Below are positions 1 through 5,433 of a stretch of 6,986 nt of DNA, piece after piece. The notes beneath the pieces were generated by a model. The model was not told the DNA's origin. It saw only the letters and a program-made list of their open reading frames with translations, and searched no databases. Source of the stretch: Oscillospiraceae bacterium (GTDB lineage Bacteria > Bacillota_A > Clostridia > Oscillospirales > Ruminococcaceae); NCBI GenBank assembly GCA_017523995.1, contig JAFWUX010000103.1, positions 1 through 6,986 on the forward strand, in the 5' to 3' direction. Made by a program: the position numbers and the translations under genes. Numbering within the stretch: position 1 is the first letter of the stretch; each line of letters starts with the position of its first letter.

Positions 1-1
1 A

Positions 2-226
2 GTCAGCATTGCGGACGTACAGCTTGCGCTGAAGGCATACACGATGCGTATTTCGGGCAAGGAAATGGGTCTGACGGACAAACAGATCAAAGCAGCAGAT
101 GTCAATGAGAACGGGGAACTGTCTGTGGATGATGTGCAGAATATCCTGATCTATTACGTCAATAATACCGTTGCGGGCAAAAAGCTCACATGGGAGCAGC
201 TGCTCGGCAAACAGCTGCAGGCATAA
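2..226 (+). CDS. C-terminal dockerin type I module of a secreted protein (5' end outside window)
   Basis: Only the last 74 residues are present, because the frame is open from the first bases of the window. The fragment starts inside the first dockerin helix (VSIADVQLALKAYT). The second duplicated segment follows: a calcium-loop motif with D33, N35, N37, E39 and D43 (DVNENGELSVDDVQ), then the helix NILIYYV and a short tail ending in KQLQA. Type I dockerins consist of two such F-hand repeats and attach secreted proteins to cohesins, classically in cellulosomes; Ruminococcus also uses them on many non-enzymatic secreted proteins. The catalytic or binding part of this protein lies upstream and is not visible, so no substrate can be given. 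A terminator hairpin lies 63 bases after the stop codon, so this is the end of its transcription unit. The dockerin call is confident; the identity of the whole protein is unknown. Confidence 0.88.
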   Translation, partial: VSIADVQLALKAYTMRISGKEMGLTDKQIKAADVNENGELSVDDVQNILIYYVNNTVAGKKLTWEQLLGKQLQA

Positions 227-285
227 CCGTTTCCGGATCTGCCGGCGCGGCAGGATGCACTCGTATGAACAGCAAGACATCATAA

Positions 286-420
286 TTACAAAATCACCGC
301 CTGATTTCGGTCAGACGGTGATTTTTGATATAAAACGATCGCAAAAGAATATATCAAATATCGCCTGCGCGGGGCGATGCTTTGCTGTATCCGGACAATT
401 CGCTTTGTTGCGGCATCCAT
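286..420 (-). pseudogene. Truncated copy of a short repeated ORF (first 10 codons conserved)
   Basis: On the minus strand an ATG at 420 is preceded by a near-perfect Shine-Dalgarno sequence (GGAGGTGAT, 432-424). It encodes MDAATKRIVR, the same ten residues that open the 30-codon ORF in the second repeat copy at 5353-5355. After codon 10 the reading is fused to unrelated downstream bases, because about 74 bases present in the other copy are missing; the frame then runs 44 codons through the neighbouring terminator. Within the shared ten codons the copies differ at three bases, all third-position synonymous (GCC/GCA, CGA/CGG, ATT/ATC), which argues that the ancestral sequence was translated. 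The present product is probably not functional. I do not recognise the peptide family. Confidence 0.45.
290..326 (+). terminator. Intrinsic terminator after the dockerin gene
   Basis: Arms 290-304 (AAAATCACCGCCTGA) and 311-325 (TCAGACGGTGATTTT) pair with a single C:A mismatch around the loop TTTCGG, and the right arm ends in a run of five T. On the minus strand the mismatch becomes a G-T wobble and the A-rich left flank becomes a T tract, so the hairpin could act in both directions. Confidence 0.85.
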
Positions 421-478
421 ATTATCACCTCCGGGCGTAGTTTGCAGAGATGTATGCGGGAGGCGGACGGGATATGAT
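360..478 (-). repeat. Dispersed repeat, copy 1 (internally deleted)
   Basis: This segment shares three blocks with 5220-5411 in the same order and orientation. The first is the GGGGCGATGCTTTGCTGTATCC stretch (371-392 and 5232-5253). The second is the CGCTTTGTTG-CATCCATAT block (about 401-422 and 5336-5357). The third is a 34-base block at 444-477 matching 5378-5411 with two mismatches. Copy 1 lacks about 74 bases between the first and second blocks; the junction lies at a TCC (GGA on the minus strand) found at both edges of the missing piece in copy 2. Its hairpin (360-365 with 373-378) is reduced to six pairs, against twelve in copy 2. The strand is assigned from the short ORF it carries. 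Confidence 0.7.
424..432 (-). promoter_or_regulatory. Strong Shine-Dalgarno site before the short repeated ORF (copy 1)
   Basis: GGAGGTGAT on the minus strand is complementary to the 16S rRNA tail and sits seven bases before the ATG at 420. It supports translation of the repeat-borne ORF. The equivalent site in copy 2 is weaker (AGAGAT). Confidence 0.5.
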
Positions 479-538
479 AAAAGCAGCGGCAAGTTAAGCA
501 CATTACAAATTAAGAAACTGTAAACTTTTGAAATCCTG

Positions 539-567
539 TTGATTTTTCTGCGATATTGTGCTATATT
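539..567 (+). promoter_or_regulatory. Sigma-A promoter of the bacteriocin-type operon
   Basis: A -35 element TTGATT (539-544) and a -10 element TATATT (562-567) are separated by exactly 17 bases, with an extended -10 (TGC directly before TATATT). The expected start point near 574 would give a leader of roughly 30 bases before the TTG start at 606. It is the only clear promoter between 227 and 5148 on the plus strand, so it probably drives the whole block to 5148. Confidence 0.75.
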
Positions 568-593
568 GTCATCAGAACAATTGAATCCATTTC

Positions 594-600
594 AGGAGGT
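594..600 (+). promoter_or_regulatory. RBS fixing the TTG start at 606
   Basis: AGGAGGT lies five bases before TTG. There is no ATG in frame at this point, and the following residues (KKKPL then a hydrophobic stretch) match the paralogue, so the TTG is taken as the true start. Confidence 0.75.
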
Positions 601-605
601 TTATT

Positions 606-1178
606 TTGAAAAAGAAGCCGCTGATCATCACACTTTCCGTCGCTGCACTGATTTTACTCATTTACACCGGGGCATGGATGTACTGTCTGCATTTTATATG
701 GCTTCCGCATCTGCCGGATCAATCAAAGATTGATCGCGTCGAAACAGAAAAAGCCTGGACATATTATTATCTGAAGGAAGATGAAGACGGTTATTTATTC
801 CGGATGTTAGTCCCGTCTTTTTCCGGATTTTTGGGCAGTCACTGTGTTTTAGATGCTGTAAGCTGCATGGCCATCAACGAAACGGATGGAAATGATGACT
901 TTGAAACAGGAAGCCGCTATCGTGAGGTCATCTCCAATTTTTCATTTATAGTAGCATGCCCTCTGAACTCAAAGGGTGAGATCAAGTCATTTGGATTTGT
1001 TGTCAATGCAGCAGTTCCGGATGATGATTGTGCAGCCGCCGCATGTTTCAATATTTCCCCTGATTTGGAGCTCGAAAACAAGGAAGAACTGACTGCGGCT
1101 GAATTGAAGCTATATCAGGCAGTATTGCCGGAAATCGAAAGAGTCTGCAAGAAATTTCACGAGCTGTTTTCAGTATAA
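606..1178 (+). CDS. Membrane-anchored protein of unknown function, paralogue A
   Basis: 190 aa, starting at TTG behind a perfect AGGAGGT. Residues 2-4 are lysines, followed by one hydrophobic segment (about 6-27) with no obvious cleavage site, so the protein is predicted to be held in the membrane by an N-terminal anchor with the rest outside the cell. Directly after the membrane comes HFIWLPHLPD (29-38). The extracytoplasmic part is acidic, contains several cysteines (C80, C87, C118, C142, C147), and ends in a predicted helix (about 160-189, LTAAELKLYQ through FHELFSV). It is clearly homologous over its full length to the next gene (1232-1813). It is first in the block that leads to the lactococcin-972-like gene and transporter, which suggests an immunity or accessory role; that is inference from position only. 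I recognise no known domain. Confidence 0.82.
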   Translation: MKKKPLIITLSVAALILLIYTGAWMYCLHFIWLPHLPDQSKIDRVETEKAWTYYYLKEDEDGYLFRMLVPSFSGFLGSHCVLDAVSCMAINETDGNDDFETGSRYREVISNFSFIVACPLNSKGEIKSFGFVVNAAVPDDDCAAAACFNISPDLELENKEELTAAELKLYQAVLPEIERVCKKFHELFSV

Positions 1179-1216
1179 GGCATCTTACTGAAACGCAAAA
1201 CAATTCCATACAATTC

Positions 1217-1226
1217 AGAGGGGGGT
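1217..1226 (+). promoter_or_regulatory. RBS fixing the TTG start at 1232
   Basis: AGAGGGGGGT ends five bases before TTG, the same spacing as in paralogue A. An unusually long G run replaces the usual AGGAGG. The shared TTG start and spacing show that the start region was duplicated with the gene. Confidence 0.65.
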
Positions 1227-1231
1227 CATTT

Positions 1232-1813
1232 TTGAAAAAGAAGCCAGTAATTATCGTAGTTTCCATTGCTGCAGGAATCGCTATAATCTATTGTTTCGCA
1301 TGGGCTTATCTGAAACATTTTGTGTGGATGCCGCATTTACCGGCGGATATAACTGAATATACAGTAGAAAAATCCTTCGCTCGTACATATTATCGCTCAC
1401 CGCCGGACGATAAATACTACAACTATACGATATCAACACCAGGTCTGTTTAACTTTCCATGGTATTGTTCGTTCAATGTGATCAGTGGGATTGGTACGGA
1501 TGATGAACATGTACTTGTCAGTGAAGACGGATCTGTCCAATACATTCCGTTTCCGATGTCCGGTTCTGATTTTACTTATTCATTCGGCGGTCATCTCGGC
1601 TTGAACGGAAAAATCAATCTCTATGTTTGTTCCGTCAATTCCTATTCGTATGACGATCAGTTTCCGAAAAGTGCTTTTTTTCTTTTTAATCATGAGTTGG
1701 AATTAGAAGAAACAGCAAATTATACAGAACAGGAAATTGCTCTGTATCATCGAACAAAGCCAGAATTGGAGAATCTTCGTGATAATATGAATAAGTTGTT
1801 TTCTTTGCAGTGA
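1232..1813 (+). CDS. Membrane-anchored protein of unknown function, paralogue B
   Basis: 193 aa, starting at TTG, 53 bases after paralogue A with no terminator between them. It has the same plan: MKKKP, an N-terminal membrane anchor (about 6-27), then HFVWMPHLP at 29-37, the same residue positions as in A. Other matches to A include TYY at 52-54, the LN-x-KG/GK-I region near 124-128, ELELE at 155-159 and the C-terminal helix ending KLFSLQ. Cysteines are mostly not shared (C21, C79, C133). The two proteins have diverged strongly in the middle while keeping the anchor, the juxtamembrane motif and the C-terminal helix, as expected for an old tandem duplication. Function is unknown. Its position directly before the bacteriocin-like gene makes an immunity or accessory role possible, but a role unrelated to the bacteriocin is not excluded. 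Confidence 0.82.
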   Translation: MKKKPVIIVVSIAAGIAIIYCFAWAYLKHFVWMPHLPADITEYTVEKSFARTYYRSPPDDKYYNYTISTPGLFNFPWYCSFNVISGIGTDDEHVLVSEDGSVQYIPFPMSGSDFTYSFGGHLGLNGKINLYVCSVNSYSYDDQFPKSAFFLFNHELELEETANYTEQEIALYHRTKPELENLRDNMNKLFSLQ

Positions 1814-1869
1814 TCTATCGCTTTTTAGCAGCATATATTTCGTTCGTCATCTGATTTTTCTATCATGTA

Positions 1870-1897
1870 TTCACTATTGTACGCGTCAATATTTGAA
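1870..1897 (+). promoter_or_regulatory. Imperfect dyad upstream of the bacteriocin-like gene (candidate operator)
   Basis: TTCA (1870-1873) and TATTG (1875-1879) mirror CAATA (1887-1891) and TGAA (1894-1897) around a seven-base centre, with small asymmetric bulges. I could not find a convincing sigma-A promoter in 1814-1934, so this may be a protein-binding site or a weak RNA hairpin, or it may be chance in an AT-rich spacer. Confidence 0.25.
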
Positions 1898-1934
1898 TAA
1901 TCACAATAAACCACAACAAACTGGAGGATGAACT

Positions 1935-2411
1935 ATGAACAAAAAACTGATCACAACAATCCTTGCGACTTTTATGGCAGTTTCTTCCTGCACATTTGCT
2001 TCGCTTAACGCCTCAGCATATCAGTATGACAATAACGGTGTATATCACAGCAATGCAAACATGCAGTCTTTGAATTATCCTGATCCGTTTAATCATTTCA
2101 AGAAAAAATACGGATGGAGTGAAGGACAGGAAACTATCTCATTGTATAAGAACGGCATTTCGGCCGGAACAGTACATGCATATTTCAATCCGGAATCTTA
2201 CGGACCGAGTTATGCAAGAGAAACGACCAGCAGCACTTCCTACGGCTTATATGCGGACGGACAGATTATCAGCAACGGCAGTTGTGTGCGGAGTAATACT
2301 GTCCGGATCGGTGATACAAACTGGTTTGGATATATTGTAAGTACAACAACACCGACGCTGAATGTATATGGGCACAATAGCTGTGCTTATCTCGGCTCGA
2401 TCTACTGGTAA
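1935..2411 (+). CDS. Secreted lactococcin-972-like bacteriocin precursor (probable)
   Basis: 158 aa, ATG seven bases after GGAGG. The N-terminus is a signal peptide (KK, hydrophobic core about 5-24, likely cleavage after ASA at residue 28). The mature part is polar and rich in S, Y, N and G. Its C-terminal half resembles lactococcin 972: after a serine-rich stretch it shows Y-x2-Y-x2-G (Y103, Y106, G109), then a glycine followed by an aromatic/glycine step near 126-132, and it ends in an aromatic cluster (SIYW), as lactococcin 972 ends in YYNFW. Known members are secreted by Sec and act against septum cell-wall synthesis through lipid II. This protein is longer than typical members and has two mature-region cysteines (C117, C150). 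C19 in VSSC could be read as a weak lipobox, but the ASA site fits better. The next two genes match the membrane protein and ABC ATPase known to accompany this family, which is the stronger part of the argument. Confidence 0.6.
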   Translation: MNKKLITTILATFMAVSSCTFASLNASAYQYDNNGVYHSNANMQSLNYPDPFNHFKKKYGWSEGQETISLYKNGISAGTVHAYFNPESYGPSYARETTSSTSYGLYADGQIISNGSCVRSNTVRIGDTNWFGYIVSTTTPTLNVYGHNSCAYLGSIYW

Positions 2412-2428
2412 TTAGAAATGAACGGCAA

Positions 2429-2453
2429 AGGAGCATTTCACTGAAATGCTCCT
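2429..2453 (+). terminator. Hairpin between bacteriocin-like gene and transporter (attenuator candidate)
   Basis: A perfect 11-bp stem (2429-2439 AGGAGCATTTC, 2443-2453 GAAATGCTCCT) closes on a three-base loop. It begins 18 bases after the stop of the bacteriocin-like gene. The following bases (GTTGCTGTATT) are only partly T-rich, so partial termination is more likely than a full stop. It may also protect the upstream mRNA end. Confidence 0.6.
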
Positions 2454-2476
2454 GTTGCTGTATTGGGAGTATTTAC

Positions 2477-4516
2477 ATGAAACTTTCAAAATACGCAGCA
2501 GCATGGATATTCTTTGCACTGTATGCCGTTCTGAATGCAATGATCTCGGCTTCATCCTTTCCGGGGCCCGTTCCGGGCAGCATCATTCTGTATGTCGGCA
2601 GCAGCGACAGTCTTTCCATTTCGGATGCTGTTCAAACCGCAGAAAAAAACGGCGTTTCGCTGTATACATACACGGTGCAGACGGTCATGAAGCCGGATAA
2701 TCCGCTGGAATATCAGAAAACCGTTGTGACATTCTATACGTCAGAATCCGACCGTGAAGCAGTCTGGAAGCATCACCTCGGCCTGCACCCCGGCATGATC
2801 CGGATCGCGGAGGGAGACCTGAGCGAGCTGCATGAGGCCTCGCCGGAAACACTGGATCAGGATCCGGAACTGAAACAGCTGATTTCATGCATCTGCCTGA
2901 CCGGCGATCCGGATGCGTGTACCCGGTCTGCGCGGGAGCTTCGCAGCGCATATCCGGCGGCCTTCATTGAAACTTCAAAAGCAACATGGAATACCGATTA
3001 TTTGCTTCCCGGTTTTCTGCTTGGTTTTCTGCTGGTTCTGCTGCTGTTCTGGTGTTACCTGGACTCTGCGTATGAGAAAAAGGAAATCGCGATCCGCGTG
3101 CTGCACGGTGATGCGCCGTTTCAGCATTATGTCCGGATATGTCTGACAGACACGGTTGTTTTCTCCGGCCTGTTTCTGCTCTGTATCAGCGCCCAGCACC
3201 TGTATACGCAGATCAGCCGCCCGTTTCGCCTCATGTATCTTCTGTTTCTGCCGTTTTTGCTCGGGATCTGGCTCGTGAATCTGCATCTGCTGAAGATTTG
3301 TCCAAAGGAGATGCTGTACGGGCATCAGCTTTCCAAAGGGATACTGCGTGCCTTTTCCGCGCTTGGTATGCTGGCTGCGCTGTTCAGTTGTCTGGTGATT
3401 CTCAGCGCAGTCAGCATGACCGGAAATGTGCAGAAATATAACGCAGCCAAAGCTTTTATACAGTCCAAAAAAGATTATACATACGTAAATTTCAAGGAAC
3501 CGGCCGAACTGACACAGCTTTTGCTGAACAATCAGATCGATGCATTCAATGCTGCACAGAATCGTATTATGCAGGATGAACGCCGCTTTTTGAAGGAAAC
3601 AGATTCTGTTCTGCAGCCGATCTATATGGCGGATGTGACATACGAGCTGCAAAACTACGGCATGAAAACAGTCTGGGATCTGATGTACTGTAATCACAGG
3701 GCACTCCCGTATCTGCAAACAGTCTTTCCGGAAGCTGCTGCGATCGACCTTGAACATTATGACGCTGCTATAATGCTGCCGGACACATTTCCGGAACTCG
3801 AACAGCACAAAGCGATCAGTGTCCTGACAGAAGAGTTCTCCGCTTATGAGGGCTACCGTCCCGATCCGGAGCGAATTCAGATCTGTCTGTATCATCCGGG
3901 GGCATCGGCTGTCAGCTTTGATTTTTCCTATCAGTTTTTCGGATATCATGACCTGACAGCGATCTGTATTGCTTCGGATACTTACCAAAGACCGGATGCC
4001 GACAAGCTGATCATCAACCGCTATTTCCTGAACAGTTCCTGCATTTTCCAGATCCCGGATGATCTGAATACCGCAGACATCGGCAAGGATTATTCATTCA
4101 AACCGATATTCCGAAGCGTTTATGATAAATTTTACGCTGAATACCGGAAACGGCAGGCCTATCTGATGACAGCATTGCTGATCGCTGTCCTGATGCTGGT
4201 GTTTTATATCAGCGAAATCTATACGGTGCTCAGGCTCGATTACCAGGTCAACGCAACAGAACTTGCGATCCGCAAGACGCTCGGCGAATCCATGCTGCAG
4301 AAGAACCGCAGGCATTTTGCGGATGCGGCTGCGGTCGGCATTGTCGATCTGATCCTTGCAATTTGCCTGTCGCATTTTGCGCATCTGCTCCCGATGGCGG
4401 CTGCGGTTTCCGTCCCGGTCGTCCTGTTTGCCCTGAACATCCTGCTGATCTGCTTCATGATCCGCCGTGTCGAGAAGCAGAAGCTCACGAAGATCCTGAA
4501 AGGCGGTGCATTATGA
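2477..4516 (+). CDS. Bacteriocin-associated integral membrane protein, putative immunity/export (FtsX-like)
   Basis: 679 aa, ATG seven bases after GGGAG. Predicted membrane segments lie near residues 7-27, 175-196, 222-240, 252-274, 291-313, 561-585, 615-634 and 638-663, with two large extracytoplasmic domains (about 28-174 and 314-560). Length, topology and position between a lactococcin-972-like gene and an ABC ATPase fit the family annotated as bacteriocin-associated integral membrane (putative immunity) proteins, of which lactococcin 972 immunity proteins are members. After segments 2 and 6 there are two similar cytoplasmic motifs, KKEIAIRVLHGD (201-212) and ATELAIRKTLGES (593-605). They resemble the coupling helix of FtsX/MacB-type permeases that docks on the ATPase, and suggest two FtsX-like halves. 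Its stop overlaps the ATPase start (ATGA), so the two are translationally coupled and most likely form one complex. Whether it gives immunity, exports a substrate or senses damage is not decided by sequence. Confidence 0.78.
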   Translation: MKLSKYAAAWIFFALYAVLNAMISASSFPGPVPGSIILYVGSSDSLSISDAVQTAEKNGVSLYTYTVQTVMKPDNPLEYQKTVVTFYTSESDREAVWKHHLGLHPGMIRIAEGDLSELHEASPETLDQDPELKQLISCICLTGDPDACTRSARELRSAYPAAFIETSKATWNTDYLLPGFLLGFLLVLLLFWCYLDSAYEKKEIAIRVLHGDAPFQHYVRICLTDTVVFSGLFLLCISAQHLYTQISRPFRLMYLLFLPFLLGIWLVNLHLLKICPKEMLYGHQLSKGILRAFSALGMLAALFSCLVILSAVSMTGNVQKYNAAKAFIQSKKDYTYVNFKEPAELTQLLLNNQIDAFNAAQNRIMQDERRFLKETDSVLQPIYMADVTYELQNYGMKTVWDLMYCNHRALPYLQTVFPEAAAIDLEHYDAAIMLPDTFPELEQHKAISVLTEEFSAYEGYRPDPERIQICLYHPGASAVSFDFSYQFFGYHDLTAICIASDTYQRPDADKLIINRYFLNSSCIFQIPDDLNTADIGKDYSFKPIFRSVYDKFYAEYRKRQAYLMTALLIAVLMLVFYISEIYTVLRLDYQVNATELAIRKTLGESMLQKNRRHFADAAAVGIVDLILAICLSHFAHLLPMAAAVSVPVVLFALNILLICFMIRRVEKQKLTKILKGGAL

Positions 4517-5148
4517 TCCGGATCGAGAACCTGAAAAAGGCATTTGATACACATGTGATATTCGACGGTTTTTCGCTGGAAATACCGGACAGGGAGTTTG
4601 TTGTATTCACCGGCGCGAGCGGCTGCGGCAAAACGACGCTGCTCAACATGATCGGCGGCATCGAACCGGCCGACAGCGGAGAGATCATCGTCGATGATCT
4701 GAATATCACAAAAACAAAGAATCTGAAAACCTACTTCCGGCAGTATGTCGGGTTCCTGTTCCAGAATTTCGCGCTGGTCGAGAACAAGACCGTAGAGGAA
4801 AACCTGAAAATGGTGCGCGATCAGGCGCGCAGCAAGGTTTCCATGAACGAAGCACTTGACCGCGTCGGAATGCTCGGCAGGGAGAAGCAGAAGGTCTTTT
4901 CACTCTCCGGCGGCGAGCAGCAGCGGATTGCATTGGCGCGGCTCATGATGAAGCAGTGCCGGGTCGTCCTTGCGGATGAACCGACCGGCTCGCTGGACAG
5001 AGCGAACGCAGAGCAGGTCATGCGGATCCTCAAATCCTTCTCGGACATGGGCAAAACGGTCATCATGGTCACACACGACCCGACGCTCATTGATGATTCC
5101 ATGCGCAGGATTGTCCTTGAGAGGGGCGAAGGCGCCGAAGATCAGTGA
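4513..5148 (+). CDS. ABC transporter ATP-binding protein, lactococcin-972 group
   Basis: 211 aa. All ATPase motifs are intact: Walker A GASGCGKTT (34-42), Q-loop Q84 in FLFQNFALVENKTVEENL, signature LSGGE (131-135), Walker B VVLADE (151-156), D-loop GSLD (159-162) and H-loop H188. The Q-loop wording (QNFAL followed by TVEENL) is typical of ATPases found beside lactococcin-972-type bacteriocins; it also fits the broader LolD/MacB-like class that energises FtsX-like permeases. The frame is open upstream to 4363, but ATG at 4513 is chosen because it begins the domain exactly (MIRIENLKKAF), overlaps the previous stop as ATGA, and has a GGCGG just upstream. It should power the 679-aa membrane partner. 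It is the last gene of the block; a hairpin at 5216-5243 follows. Confidence 0.92.
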   Translation: MIRIENLKKAFDTHVIFDGFSLEIPDREFVVFTGASGCGKTTLLNMIGGIEPADSGEIIVDDLNITKTKNLKTYFRQYVGFLFQNFALVENKTVEENLKMVRDQARSKVSMNEALDRVGMLGREKQKVFSLSGGEQQRIALARLMMKQCRVVLADEPTGSLDRANAEQVMRILKSFSDMGKTVIMVTHDPTLIDDSMRRIVLERGEGAEDQ

Positions 5149-5215
5149 ATATGAAAGCAAAGGGAAGCGAAAAAAATCCATACGCCCCTGCTGAAAGAAA
5201 CACATACAAGAAAAC

Positions 5216-5243
5216 AAGCATCGCCCCGCACGGGGCGATGCTT
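5216..5243. terminator. Bidirectional intrinsic terminator between convergent units
   Basis: A perfect 12-bp GC-rich stem (5216-5227 AAGCATCGCCCC, 5232-5243 GGGGCGATGCTT) with a four-base loop. Plus-strand transcripts end in CTTTGCTGT; minus-strand transcripts get a better tract (CTTGTTTTCTTG). It closes the transporter operon from the left and the minus-strand repeat ORF and dockerin pseudogene from the right. It is part of the repeat element. Confidence 0.8.
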
Positions 5244-5411
5244 TGCTGTATCCTGCCAAGTTTTAAGCTGATTTCCCGGGTCCCGCATCCGATACGATAC
5301 ACAGCGTCCGCTCCGCGGCTGCTTTCCGGACGATCCGCTTTGTTGCTGCATCCATATCATCATCTCTTGATTCGCTGGCAGAGATGTATGCGGGAGGCAG
5401 GCGGGATATGA
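5220..5411 (-). repeat. Dispersed repeat, copy 2 (fuller copy with short ORF and terminator)
   Basis: Matches copy 1 (360-478) in three blocks and contains about 74 extra bases (5254-5327). Read on the minus strand it is laid out as a conserved leader (5411-5378), a start region, a 30-codon ORF (5355-5263) and the intrinsic terminator, like a miniature gene cassette. No terminal inverted repeats or target-site duplications are evident. Both copies in this window lie just downstream of a plus-strand gene end. Confidence 0.7.
5263..5355 (-). CDS. Short repeat-borne ORF, 30 aa, function unknown
   Basis: Minus-strand ATG at 5355, stop TAA at 5265-5263. The peptide opens MDAATKRIVRKAAAERTL, a basic and probably helical half, and continues with a C, I, V, S, D segment ending GPGKSA. 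The upstream signal is weak (AGAGAT), unlike the excellent site in copy 1. In the ten codons shared with copy 1, all three differences are synonymous third-position changes. A perfect intrinsic terminator begins 20 bases after the stop. It lies 79 bases downstream of the end of the minus-strand pseudogene and could be co-transcribed with it. No family is recognised, there is no signal peptide or membrane segment, and it may be a relic rather than an active gene. Confidence 0.4.
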   Translation of the reverse strand: MDAATKRIVRKAAAERTLCIVSDAGPGKSA

Positions 5412-5433
5412 CAGTATGTAAGCCTGACACCGG

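Noticed and set aside
171..440. 89-codon plus-strand frame after the first dockerin gene
   Set aside because: It starts inside the dockerin gene in another frame, runs through a terminator hairpin and the repeat, and has no RBS or coherent composition.
1935..2003. Lipoprotein signal (VSSC, C19) in the bacteriocin-like protein
   Set aside because: The hydrophobic core continues past C19 and a standard signal peptidase I site (ASA before Y29) follows, which fits a released peptide better.
2975..3988. 337-codon open frame on the minus strand
   Set aside because: It lies entirely antisense to the 679-aa membrane protein, which has coherent hydrophobic segments and family-like motifs. The minus translation is rich in C, H and Q with no domain or RBS, as expected of a shadow frame.
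4363..4512. Upstream extension of the ABC ATPase frame (start at 4363)
   Set aside because: The extra 50 residues are rich in P, C and H, lie inside the membrane-protein gene, and the ATPase fold starts exactly at the ATG at 4513 with an ATGA overlap.
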